Part shown: positions 34,349 through 44,100 of the stretch, one piece after another
Layout of the letters: each line of letters opens with the position of its first letter
How positions within the stretch are numbered: position 1 is the first letter of the stretch
Assembly: GCF_019550795.1 (NCBI RefSeq)
Contig: NZ_CP080545.1
Coordinates: 1,259,501 to 1,323,500, forward strand
DNA length: 64,000 nucleotides
Direction of reading: 5' to 3'
Source: Paenibacillus sp. sptzw28
GTDB lineage: Bacteria; Bacillota; Bacilli; Paenibacillales; Paenibacillaceae
Notes under the pieces: generated by a model
The model's input: the letters and a program-made list of their open reading frames with translations, nothing else
The model's database searches: none
What the model was told of the DNA's origin: nothing
Translations under genes and position numbers: made by a program

Positions 34349-35152
34349 TTAAAGCAGGGATGCATTTCTTAATATTTGTGGAATTTCGAGCAAGCCGGCT
34401 GCTTCATAAGTTGGTATGATGCCGATATCACGCTCCCGCTGTCTGCCTGTGCGGTTCAGCCATATACTGCTTATTCCCGAGCGGTTTGCGCCTAGTATAT
34501 CGGTATATAAATTATCTCCAATCATGACGCACTCAGAGGGTCCGGCGTCCAGCAGGCGCATGCAATGGTTGAAAATCGACTCGCCCGGCTTGCCTTCGCC
34601 CAAGTATCCGGATATAACGATGTGCGGAAAATAGCCGGAAAGCCCAGGGATACCGTCCACCTTTTCCTGCTGAAGGTCGGGCGCTCCATTGGTCAACAGC
34701 AGCAGTGAATAGTCGCCTTTAAGCTGATCCAGCGCTTGAAAGGTATCTTCATAAACGATCGGCCTGTTTCTTCTCTCCTGCATAAACAGTTCCGCCAGCT
34801 CACCGCCCAGCGCTTCATCGTTCACACCGGCGCGAAGCAATCCACGCGTCCACGCCTGCTTGCGGTACGAAGGCGCTAGCTTCTCCAAACGGCGGAGCAT
34901 GGGATGGTCGCCCTGATCGAACCGTGCCCATAACGCTTCCAGATGGGTCACTTCAATTGCATTCGCATAAGGAAATGTGTCCAGCGAGCGGTATAAAGAT
35001 AGAGACTCATCCCGTACGCAGGATTCCAGATGGCCCGGATCGACGTTCACACGAAGACCTGCGTACCGGCAAGTGGCTTCAAACGATTCTTGATTGCTCC
35101 TTTCATCCCAAATCAACGTATTGTCCAGGTCAAACAAGATCGCTTTCGGCAT
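34349..35152 (-). CDS. HAD-superfamily phosphatase
   Basis: 267 residues. Motif I is ILFDLDNTLIWDER (nucleophile and acid Asp), motif II is LLLLTNG, motif III contains the Lys in YLGEGKPGESIF, and motif IV is VMIGDNLYTDILGANRSG. These define a haloacid-dehalogenase-type phosphatase, similar to YjjG/NANP-like enzymes that act on small phosphomonoesters. ATG 35152 is preferred over TTG 35161; AAAGGTGA lies upstream of both. It is convergent with the DUF899 gene and divergent from the Nif3-like gene. Confidence 0.85.
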   Translation of the reverse strand: MPKAILFDLDNTLIWDERSNQESFEATCRYAGLRVNVDPGHLESCVRDESLSLYRSLDTFPYANAIEVTHLEALWARFDQGDHPMLRRLEKLAPSYRKQAWTRGLLRAGVNDEALGGELAELFMQERRNRPIVYEDTFQALDQLKGDYSLLLLTNGAPDLQQEKVDGIPGLSGYFPHIVISGYLGEGKPGESIFNHCMRLLDAGPSECVMIGDNLYTDILGANRSGISSIWLNRTGRQRERDIGIIPTYEAAGLLEIPQILRNASLL

Positions 35153-35351
35153 GTTGGTCAAATCACCTTTTCCCTTTGGTTTTATACATTAACCTTGAAG
35201 GATGAGGACCCAAAAGTCAACGAAATCCCTTCCGGTACACCGGCTGGGATTTTTTCATCTATTTATTCGCTCAGCGGTATTTCATTGAAGGAATTGCGAT
35301 TACGGGGACGAAAGGATAAACATCCCACTTTAAAAAAGGAGTGAGCTTGGT

Positions 35352-36158
35352 GTGGAGGAAACTCCAATCAATACCATACAAGATGTGATTAAGGTACTGC
35401 AATTACCTTCCGGCAATAAGGAAGGTTCGGTTGACGGCCTGTTAACAGGCGATACCGGCAGCGGGGTTACGGGAATCGTGACAGCATTCATGCCCACTGC
35501 GGGTGTGATCGATCAGGCCGCCAGGCTTGGAGCCAATTTAGTTATTGCGCACGAAGATCCATTCTATTCTCATCGGGGCGGAATCGAAATATACAGGGGC
35601 AGCCTCGTGGGACAGGAGAAAAAAAGGCGAATCGATGCATCCGGCATTGCGGTCTACCGCTGTCACGACTATCCGCACCTCTGCGAGCCCGATGGCATAA
35701 CGGAGGGACTTATCAACGCTCTTGGGTGGGGCCAGCATGTCAAGGTTCGTCTGCCTGACGCCACGATTGTTGAGATTCCCGCTGCAACAGTGCGGGAGAC
35801 CGCCCTTCGGGTCAAGGAGGCGCTCGGCATCCCGTTCCTGAGAACGATAGGCAATCCGGATATGCAATGCGCGCGTATCGGGGTGCTTGCAGGTTACCGG
35901 GGAGGGGGGCAGACGGTCATTCCACTCCTCGAGAATGAGCGTCTCGACCTCGTCATCTATGGTGAGGGTCCCGAATGGGAATCGCCCGAATATATTCGCG
36001 ACGCCTCGTATTGCGGAATTGAGAAAGCGCTTATCGTGCTCGGACACGCGGAGAGCGAAGATCCCGGCATGTCCTTCCTGGCAGAGCGGCTTAGGCATGA
36101 GTTTCCAATGATTCCCGTCCATTATGTAAAGGACAAACCCCTCTTTAACATTCTTTAA
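35352..36158 (+). CDS. Nif3-like dinuclear metal centre protein
   Basis: 268 residues. VDGLLTGDTGSGVTGIVTAFMPTAGVIDQAARLGANLVIAHEDPFY and the C-terminal VLGHAESEDPGMSFLAERL match Nif3/YqfO-like proteins, which form hexameric toroids with two metals per subunit. The first metal motif is AHED rather than the usual HHP, as in the shorter Nif3-like branch. GTG 35352 follows AAAAAAGGAGTGAGC. The protein lies 14 bases before the GH2 gene, which suggests an operon. Nif3 proteins have no settled function; a link to sugar breakdown here is inference from position. Confidence 0.78.
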   Translation: MEETPINTIQDVIKVLQLPSGNKEGSVDGLLTGDTGSGVTGIVTAFMPTAGVIDQAARLGANLVIAHEDPFYSHRGGIEIYRGSLVGQEKKRRIDASGIAVYRCHDYPHLCEPDGITEGLINALGWGQHVKVRLPDATIVEIPAATVRETALRVKEALGIPFLRTIGNPDMQCARIGVLAGYRGGGQTVIPLLENERLDLVIYGEGPEWESPEYIRDASYCGIEKALIVLGHAESEDPGMSFLAERLRHEFPMIPVHYVKDKPLFNIL

Positions 36159-36172
36159 AAGGAGATAATAAC

Positions 36173-39100
36173 TTGAACAGGAAAACGTTGTTTAACGATG
36201 GATGGGAGTTTGCCAAAAGCAGCCTGGAGGCTGCAGACAGTGCCGCTTTGATATTTGAACCGGTCGACATCCCGCATGATTGGCTTATTTACGATACATT
36301 AAACCTTTATGAAAACAGTGTAGGCTGGTACCGCAAGAGATTTACATGTACGAGAGAAGCGAGCCGGATTCTCCTATGCTTTGACGGCGTTTATATGGAC
36401 TCGTCCCTCTATGTGAATGGTCAATTCATAGGGGAATGGAAGTACGGATATTCATCATTCGAACACGAAATCACCGGTGCAGTCGTGGACGGGGAAAATG
36501 AAATCCTTATGAAAGTCGTGCATCAAAGTCCGAACAGCAGATGGTATTCGGGTGCCGGCATCTATCGAAATGTGTGGCTGAAGACAAGAGACCGCAATCA
36601 TATCGTGACGGATGGAATTTATATAACGACCAGACAGGAAGCGGGTGGCTGGCTGGTAGATGTCGAGACTGAGATGAGCATAGATCAAGACGCGCAAATC
36701 TCGCATAAGCTCGTGTACAAGGACCAGGTCATTGCTGCTGCTTCAGAGAGGATTGCCGCAGGAAGTAATTCCGATTCGCCTAACCGGCAAAGCCTGTTTG
36801 TAGAGAATCCTCTGTTATGGAGCACGGACGACCCTAATCTTTACCGGTTTATAACCGAGTTAGAGCTGGCAGTGTCAGATAAAGATGCGGATCGGCGTTA
36901 TGAGGTTATTGAAAGTATATCCCGGAATATTGGATTTCGAACCATCATTCTTGATCCCGGGCAAGGACTTCAGCTAAACGGAAGAAAGCTGAAATTAAAC
37001 GGGGTGTGCGAGCACCATGACCTTGGAGCCTTGGGAGCGGCATTTAATATACACGCTCTAAGAAGAAGGTTTATGATTTTGAAGGAAATGGGCGTTAACG
37101 CGATCCGAACCGCTCACAATATGCCTGCACCCGAGCTTATGGACTTGGCGGATGAGATGGGGCTGCTGGTCGTCTCGGAAGCCTTCGATATGTGGGAGCG
37201 GCCTAAGACCCCGTATGATTACGCGAGATTTTTCAAGGAATGGGCGCCTATCGATGTGAAAAGCTGGGTCATGCGGGACCGAAATCATCCGTGCCTGCTT
37301 ATGTGGAGTATCGGAAATGAAATTTACGATACCCATGCGGATGCGAGAGGGCAAGAAGTAACAACAATGCTGATGGATGAAGTGCTGAAATACGATCCGA
37401 AAGAAAATGCCAAAGTTACAATCGGCTCGAATTATATGCCTTGGGAGAACGCCCGGAAATGCGCGGATATCGTTAAGCTCGCGGGATACAATTATGCCGA
37501 GAAATATTACGGCAAGCATCATGAGGAGCATCCTGATTGGATCATCTATGGGAGCGAGACAGCCTCTGTCGTTCAAAGTAGAGGCATCTATCATTTTCCG
37601 TTCGAGAAACCCATTCTTGCCGATGACGACGAGCAGTGCTCCGCACTCGGGAACAGCTCGACAAGCTGGGGTGCAAGGTCGGCGGAAGCGTGCATTATTG
37701 CAGAGAGAGATACACCCTTCTCCCTCGGTCAATTTATATGGACCGGATTCGACTATATCGGCGAACCGACTCCTTACCACACCAAAAACTCTTATTTCGG
37801 ACAGATTGATACGGCTTCCTTCAAGAAGGATTCCTATTACATCTACCAGGCGTCCTGGACGGATTACAAGACCAAACCAATGGTTCATATTTTCCCTTAT
37901 TGGGATTTTAATAAAGAGCAAATGATCGATGTTCGCGTATGCTCGAACGCACCTAAGATTGAGCTGCAATTGGGCGGTGTTACAATTGGAACCCATGAGA
38001 TTGACCACGAGCATGGGACGCAGCTTGTCGGGTGGTGGAAGATTCCTTATGAAGAAGGGGAGCTGAGGGCGGTCGCTTATGATGAGGCCGGTAATGTGAT
38101 TGCGACGGATGTGCGGCAATCTTTCAGAGACGCGAGCAATATTTGTTTGCATCCGGATAAAGATACGCTGATTGCAAATGGAACGGACTTGATCTTTGTC
38201 GAAATAACCATGGAGGATGAGGATGGCAATCCGGTTGAGAATGCAAACAACCGGGTGCATGTTCATGTTACGGGAGCGGGCCGTTTGATCGGTTTGGATA
38301 ATGGCGACAGTACGGATTACGATCCGTACAAGGGGTTAAGCAGGCGGTTATTCAGCGGTAAGCTGATGGCTATCATAGCGGCGACACTCGAACCCGGCAA
38401 GATTCGGATCGAGGTTGCCTCGGCCGGATTCGAAAGCCGGATTGCGGAGTTCGTATCTCTTCCGGCAGAGGATGGAGCCTCGGAGGGGGTTTCCGCCAGC
38501 ATGAGCAATAAAGATCTTCCAATCGTCATGGGAACCAGGGAGGAGATCCCCCTTCGCAGGATTGAAATCGTGAGCCCTTCGGGAAAGGTGTTTGATGCAT
38601 CGAGGCAGGAGATGACCGTGCGGGCCATTCTTTATCCGAATAACACTTCTTATCACGAAGTGACGTGGAGTGTCGTGAATGATGCGGGGATCCCCTCCAA
38701 TCTTGCAGCAGTAGAGGCTTCCGGCCTTGACGCGAAAATCACGGCATTAGGGGATGGAGAGTTTCGAGTCCGCTGTATGAGCAAGAATGGCAGTGACAAG
38801 ACAAAGCTTATTTCCCAGCAGGAATTTAAGGCTGTCGGACTGGGAACAGCCTTCAAGGATCCTTATGAATTTATATCTGCAGGACTGTATGATTACAGTA
38901 AAGGCGAAGTGGGAAATGGAAATGAGAGAGGAGTAGCTACAAGCAGAGATGGAGAAACCCAGGTAGGTTTTCGCGATATTGACTTTGGCTCATACGGCTC
39001 CGATCTGATCACCATTCCGATTTTTGCCTTGTCAAGCGAAGAGTACGCTCTGCAAATTTGGGAAGGAATCCCAGATGAAGAGGGCAGCGAATTACTGGCG

Positions 39101-39613
39101 GATGTCATCTATCAGAAGGAATCCAGATGGAACGTATATCAGGAAGCGACCTACCGCTTGTCCAAACGGCTCCGCGGCATAACTTCGATTTGTTTTGTCC
39201 TTCACAAGAAGGTGCATATCAAAGGGTTTTCTTTTGACAAAAAGAACCGTGCCTTCGAGCGAAACAGCGCTGTGGAATGCGACCATATTTATGGAGATAC
39301 GTTTGCTATTGCCGGCGATGCCGTTGAGGGTATAGGCAATAATGTTTCTCTGGAGTTTGAACAAATGGATTTCACAAGCGAAGGCGCTGCGAAGCTTATC
39401 ATCTGCGGCAGCTCGCCTATTGATAAAAACACCATTCATATCCGACTCGCGAATGATGACGGCGAAAGCAATCAACTCATTGAATTCTCACAATCGGGCG
39501 GATACGAAGAGCGGATATTCGAATTGGATAAAATAACGGGCATACAAAAAGTGACCTTCATATTCCTGCCGGGAAGCAATTTCGATTTCGGCTGGTTTCA
39601 ATTTGTAAGGTAA
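36173..39613 (+). CDS. GH2 glycosidase (beta-galactosidase-like) with C-terminal Ig-like and CBM-like domains
   Basis: 1146 residues with no signal peptide, so probably cytoplasmic. Domains in order: GH2 sugar-binding sandwich (1-150, RKTLFNDGWEFAKSS), Ig-like linker (150-270), TIM barrel (270-570) and then a DUF4982/Ig-like part (590-710), a bacterial Ig-like domain, and two CBM6-like sandwiches at the C-terminus (about 880-1146). Acid/base E383 lies in LMWSIGNEIYD, nucleophile E462 in IIYGSETAS, and VNAIRTAHNMPAPELMDLADEMGLLV is the usual barrel segment. TTG 36173 follows AAAAGGAGATAATAAC. It probably removes terminal beta-galactose or glucuronate from plant or animal polysaccharide fragments. 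The adjacent LacI-type gene is a likely regulator. Confidence 0.88.
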   Translation: MNRKTLFNDGWEFAKSSLEAADSAALIFEPVDIPHDWLIYDTLNLYENSVGWYRKRFTCTREASRILLCFDGVYMDSSLYVNGQFIGEWKYGYSSFEHEITGAVVDGENEILMKVVHQSPNSRWYSGAGIYRNVWLKTRDRNHIVTDGIYITTRQEAGGWLVDVETEMSIDQDAQISHKLVYKDQVIAAASERIAAGSNSDSPNRQSLFVENPLLWSTDDPNLYRFITELELAVSDKDADRRYEVIESISRNIGFRTIILDPGQGLQLNGRKLKLNGVCEHHDLGALGAAFNIHALRRRFMILKEMGVNAIRTAHNMPAPELMDLADEMGLLVVSEAFDMWERPKTPYDYARFFKEWAPIDVKSWVMRDRNHPCLLMWSIGNEIYDTHADARGQEVTTMLMDEVLKYDPKENAKVTIGSNYMPWENARKCADIVKLAGYNYAEKYYGKHHEEHPDWIIYGSETASVVQSRGIYHFPFEKPILADDDEQCSALGNSSTSWGARSAEACIIAERDTPFSLGQFIWTGFDYIGEPTPYHTKNSYFGQIDTASFKKDSYYIYQASWTDYKTKPMVHIFPYWDFNKEQMIDVRVCSNAPKIELQLGGVTIGTHEIDHEHGTQLVGWWKIPYEEGELRAVAYDEAGNVIATDVRQSFRDASNICLHPDKDTLIANGTDLIFVEITMEDEDGNPVENANNRVHVHVTGAGRLIGLDNGDSTDYDPYKGLSRRLFSGKLMAIIAATLEPGKIRIEVASAGFESRIAEFVSLPAEDGASEGVSASMSNKDLPIVMGTREEIPLRRIEIVSPSGKVFDASRQEMTVRAILYPNNTSYHEVTWSVVNDAGIPSNLAAVEASGLDAKITALGDGEFRVRCMSKNGSDKTKLISQQEFKAVGLGTAFKDPYEFISAGLYDYSKGEVGNGNERGVATSRDGETQVGFRDIDFGSYGSDLITIPIFALSSEEYALQIWEGIPDEEGSELLADVIYQKESRWNVYQEATYRLSKRLRGITSICFVLHKKVHIKGFSFDKKNRAFERNSAVECDHIYGDTFAIAGDAVEGIGNNVSLEFEQMDFTSEGAAKLIICGSSPIDKNTIHIRLANDDGESNQLIEFSQSGGYEERIFELDKITGIQKVTFIFLPGSNFDFGWFQFVR

Positions 39614-39791
39614 CAAGCTGGGGAATGGGCCGGCAGACCGCTGCTGCGGCGGTTTGATCGGACGATTCTTCACGATGGGAACAACCTTGGTTTCGATCAA
39701 AATCGGACTGAGGTTATTCTTATTTTTATACACCTTACATATTAGGGGAGGTTTTGATATGATAATGTTCATAATACGGAATTGAGAGGAT

Positions 39792-40826
39792 ATGAAGATG
39801 AATTCTCCGATCACGATTTACGATATCGCCAAAGAAGCGGAAGTATCGGTAACAACGGTTTCCCGCGTACTGAACGGCACGGCCCCGGTTAAGGGAAGCA
39901 CCAGAGCAAAGATTATGAGCATCATCGAGAAACATCAATTTCAGCCGAATGCGATTGCAAGAAGCCTTCTGAAGAAGCAAACGGGTACCATTGCGATCAT
40001 TCTGCCCGATATTACGAACCCATTCTTTCCGGAGGTGTTCTGGGGGGCGGAGAACGAGGCCAGAGATAAAGGATACACTCTTTTCCTGTGCGATACGGCC
40101 GGCGACTACAGCCGGGAGTCGCAATATCTCTCCGTTCTTCGGGAAAGACGTGTGGACGGTATTATTTACATGGGAGGCCGAATCAATTTGTCTCAATGTC
40201 CACCCGAGCTGGCACAGGAAATCATCGACCTGTCGAAGCGCGTTCCGATCGTTCTGGTCAATGGAAATGTGCCCAAAGGCGGCTTTCACCGTGTTTACAC
40301 CGACGAAGCTCTGGGAGCGGAACTGGCAACACAGCATCTTCTTGACCTGGGACACCGGGATATTGCCTTTATAGGCGGGTTAAAGGAAATGTCAACGACG
40401 ATGTCCAAAGTGAAAGCTTATCGAAGGAAGCTTGAACAAAGCGGTATCCCATATCGGGCGGAGCGCGTTTTGTACGGAGATTATTCGATCGCCGCCGGCA
40501 AGGAGCTCATGTCCAGGCTGCTGGAAGGCGAAGAACAACCGACTGCAGTCTTTTGCGTCAATGATTATACGGCGGTAGGGGCAATTAAGGTGATTATCGA
40601 ACACGGCCTTCGCATACCGGAGGATATCTCGGTCATTGGCTTCGACGATACGCCGCTGGCAGCTGCGGTTATTCCGGAGTTAACGACGGTTTCGCAGCAT
40701 ACGCACCAGCTCGGAAAGCTATCCGTGGAGGTTCTCCATCGGATAATAACGAAGGAGCAAATGACAAAACGCATTGTCCTGACGCCTGAACTTGTCGAAA
40801 GAAAGAGTACCGGACCCGTTCGATGA
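39792..40826 (+). CDS. LacI-family transcriptional regulator
   Basis: 344 residues. The HTH is PITIYDIAKEAEVSVTTVSRVLNG with the hinge helix PNAIARSLLKK. The effector domain follows the periplasmic-binding fold (TIAIILPDITNPFFPEVFWG, GHRDIAFIGG, PTAVFCVNDYTAVGAI, ISVIGFDDTPLAAAVIPELTTV). It represses or activates sugar genes in response to a sugar ligand. AGAGGAT precedes ATG 39792. It lies between GH2 and GH30 genes. A 26-base near-palindrome at 40996-41021 is a possible target. Confidence 0.9.
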   Translation: MKMNSPITIYDIAKEAEVSVTTVSRVLNGTAPVKGSTRAKIMSIIEKHQFQPNAIARSLLKKQTGTIAIILPDITNPFFPEVFWGAENEARDKGYTLFLCDTAGDYSRESQYLSVLRERRVDGIIYMGGRINLSQCPPELAQEIIDLSKRVPIVLVNGNVPKGGFHRVYTDEALGAELATQHLLDLGHRDIAFIGGLKEMSTTMSKVKAYRRKLEQSGIPYRAERVLYGDYSIAAGKELMSRLLEGEEQPTAVFCVNDYTAVGAIKVIIEHGLRIPEDISVIGFDDTPLAAAVIPELTTVSQHTHQLGKLSVEVLHRIITKEQMTKRIVLTPELVERKSTGPVR

Positions 40827-41136
40827 TGGCTGCCACTTAAGGAATAGGTACCGGTATCTGCAAAATTAGACAAAACAAGCAGCCGAATCTTGAACTTTTT
40901 AGGTACAAAGTTGGATGTTATCGGCCGGAGAGCGAAGTACAATCGAGGAAGTGGAACCCTTCTTTCGGGGGGCGCCATCTTTTTTGAAGCATTTGGAAAC
41001 CGGTTTCATGAAACCGTTTTCTTTGTCCCGCAGGAAGCTGGCGGAAACTTAGAGGAGGAGAAAAGTGTATGAGAATGCGGCTCTCGATGTTGTCGATGCA
41101 CGGCAAGAATCATCACATAATAAGGGGGAAAGCAAA
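40827..41136. other. Intergenic region upstream of the GH30 gene
   Basis: No gene is visible. The region carries a weak promoter-like TTGAAC (40890-40895) and the palindromic operator candidate at 40996-41021 (listed separately). GGGGGAAAGCAAA directly precedes the GH30 start. Confidence 0.5.
40996..41021. promoter_or_regulatory. Nested palindromes: candidate LacI-family operator
   Basis: The 16-base CGGTTTCATGAAACCG (41001-41016) is a perfect palindrome inside a 26-base near-palindrome with one mismatch. A second perfect palindrome GAAACCGGTTTC (40996-41007) overlaps it. Both have the CG-centred or ATG-centred form usual for LacI/CcpA-type sites. Because it is followed by TTTTCTTT, it could instead be a terminator of the regulator gene. 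Confidence 0.5.
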
Positions 41137-44100
41137 ATGAGGAAATTCATGTTTAAGAAAAGCGCGGCAGTGCTGCTTAGCGTCGTATGCTGCCTCGCCC
41201 CGTTCGGAAGTTTTTCATCCGCTGTGGAAGCGGACAAGAGTGTCGCGTATGACGCGGTTGTGACCATTGACACGTCGAAAAAATTTCAGACGATCGATAA
41301 CTTCGGCGCATCCGACGCCTGGTCGATGGACCCGATCGGCAAGAATTGGACAGAGGAAAATAAATCGCGCGTCGCGGATCTTCTATTTTCCAGGGATAAG
41401 GGAATCGGGCTGTCCGCTTGGCGCTTTAACATCGGTGCCGGCTCCACGGAAACGGATCAAACGATTATAACGAATCCCTGGCGGCGGTCGGAAGCGTTCA
41501 AATCCACTGAGGATGGCGCTTACGATTGGGGCAAACAGGCAGGGCAGCAATGGTTTCTGAAAGCGGCCAAGGAACGCGGAGTAGGCACGCTGATCGGTTT
41601 TGTAAACAGTCCGCCGGTATGGATGACCAAGAATGGGCACGCCCAGCCGGATTCGACCGTAGGGTCCACGAATTTAAAGGCTGGGTACGAAGATGAATTC
41701 GCCTCTTACCTGGTTGACGTCGTGGAGCATTTCAAGAAGGAAGGTCTCGAGCTGGCCGATATCAGTCCGATTAACGAACCGACCTGGGACTGGAACAAGG
41801 CCGGACAGGAAGGGAACCGCTATAACAACGACGATATGAAACGGGTAATTCTCGAGCTGTACCGGCAGCTGCAAGCCAAAGGGCTTGGGACTTCGATCAG
41901 TGCGCCGGAGGGCGTCGAAATCACCGCGCTGCTGGACGATGACGTCTATAAGACGTTCGCGAATAGAGAGCAGTATACAGGCGGGTCGAACAATCTGGGG
42001 CTCGGCAAATACCGAGAATATATCAAGGATTTCCTGGGCGACCCGGAGCTTAAGGCGGCTATCGGCAATACCATCGCATCGCATTCCTACTGGTCCGATT
42101 ACAGCAGTCCGGGCGATGACCGCCTCGGTCAGCTGAGGGATCTGCTCAGTGAGAATTTGAAGAGATATGACGAGAATGCCAAATATTGGATGACTGAATA
42201 TTGCATACTCGGATCCTATGGACCGGGCCGCGACCTTGGCATCGATCCTGCCCTCTATGTCGCCAGAACGATTCATTTCGACTTGACCCGGGCCAATGCG
42301 GCGGCATGGCAGTGGTGGACGGCAGTTTCCAAGGAAGATTATAAGGATGGCTTGATTTATACCGATTACAACAACCCGGGCGACGAGCAGAACATACTTA
42401 CTTCGAAATTGCTCTGGGCGCTTGGCAACTACAGCAAATTCATTCGTCCCGGAGCCGAGCGCATCGCTTTGACGGGGCTGGATGAACAAGCGCGGAGCGG
42501 ACTGTTCGGTTCTGCTTATGAGCATGACGGAGAGAAGACCGTCACGGCTGTTTTCGTGAACGACAGCCAAGAGGCTAAACACGTTAAACTGGCTTTGAAC
42601 GGAGTCGACAAGCATGAATCCGTCTTTGTTATGAAACCGTATACAACGTCGGCAGACCGGGATCTTGCCAGAGGGGAAGACGTGCCGGTTCAAGCGGACG
42701 GTACGTTCGAAACAATCATTCCCGCCCGTTCTATCGTGACGCTGAACGGAGATATCGTTAAAGCGGACAAGAAGCCTGACGCTCCGGAGATCGTGAGTGT
42801 CAAGCCTCTTAATAAAGGTCTGAAGGTCGAATTCAACGCTCCAAAAGGCGCTTATGAATACAACGTTAGATACGGAGTCAAGAACGACATCCGAGAGCTG
42901 AAGCTATCGCATATGTCCGACGATTCGTTCGTCCTTCAGGGACTGAAGAACGGCGAACAATATTTTGTGACTATCAGTGCCAGCAACTCAATAGGCTTCG
43001 GCCCGCCGTCGCTGCGCTCATATGGCACGCCGCAGCTGCTGGCGCCGGCCGGTGTAACGGCTGGTGGAACAGATGGAGGCTTTACGGCAGCCTATAATGC
43101 GGAGATCGGCGTTCCCTCATATCGCGTTCGTTACGGTGAACAGCCAGGGAACTACGATAAACAGTCGATCAGTGAATTGCCCAGTGGAAAGATCCAAGTC
43201 GACGGGCTCGTGAACGGCGTTACCTATTACGGGGTCGTAGAAGCGGTTGACGGTCAAGAAGTGAGCCCGCCTTCGGCTGAATTCCAGGTGAAGCCGGATA
43301 TACCTGCGCCGGGCAAGCTAATAGCCATTCCGGGCGATCAAAAGGCGCGCATCGTATTTGCCCCGGTAGAAGGCGCTTTCGGTTATTCGGTATCGCTTGT
43401 CTCCGGCTCACCTGATAGCAATCCCAAGGAAATCAGCAGCAGCGCACTGGATCTGAACGGCTTAACGAACGGTTCGCCGGTAGTCGTTCGAGTCGCCACT
43501 ATCGGCAAAGGCGGCAAAGGGACCGGGTATACGGATACGGAAGTGACGCCGGCAGCCGAAGAAGTCCGGTTCGAGGACGAATATAATGAGGCGGACATCC
43601 CTCGTTATCAACAGGATGTAAGCAATTGGCTCATTGAGGACGGTTTGCTGAAGCATGTTTCCGGCGGAAACTCTCAAGGGGAGCTTGGAATCAAAGATTT
43701 TCAGTTGATCGATGGAACCATTACGACGGTTGCCAAGCATGCAACGCAGGAAGCGGATTGGGGCATCACTTTCCGCGGCAGCAGCTATTCGAAGGGCTAC
43801 ATGTTCGGATTTGAGAACGGGTTATTGTTCATTCGGAAAGACGGGCAGAATTTAGTGCCTCCGGTTCCTTTCACGGCAAAGCTGGGCGAGTATTATAAGC
43901 TGGAGGTCCGGCTGAACGGGAAACAGATTCAGGGCTATATCGATGGAAAGCAGATCTTCGACGTGGCGGACACGGTTTATACAAGCGGCCGCGTCGGACT
44001 TCACAGCTGGTCCGATGCGCAATTCGCCTACTTGAAGATTGCCCGCAATGCGGCTAACCTTACATCCAAGCCTGAAATTTATCAGGTGAAGGAGGGCGAT

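Noticed and set aside
37058..38266. 402-residue minus-strand open frame
   Set aside because: Antisense of the GH2 gene, which has clear catalytic motifs on the plus strand.
41674..42693. 339-residue minus-strand open frame
   Set aside because: Antisense of the GH30 catalytic domain; no recognisable protein.
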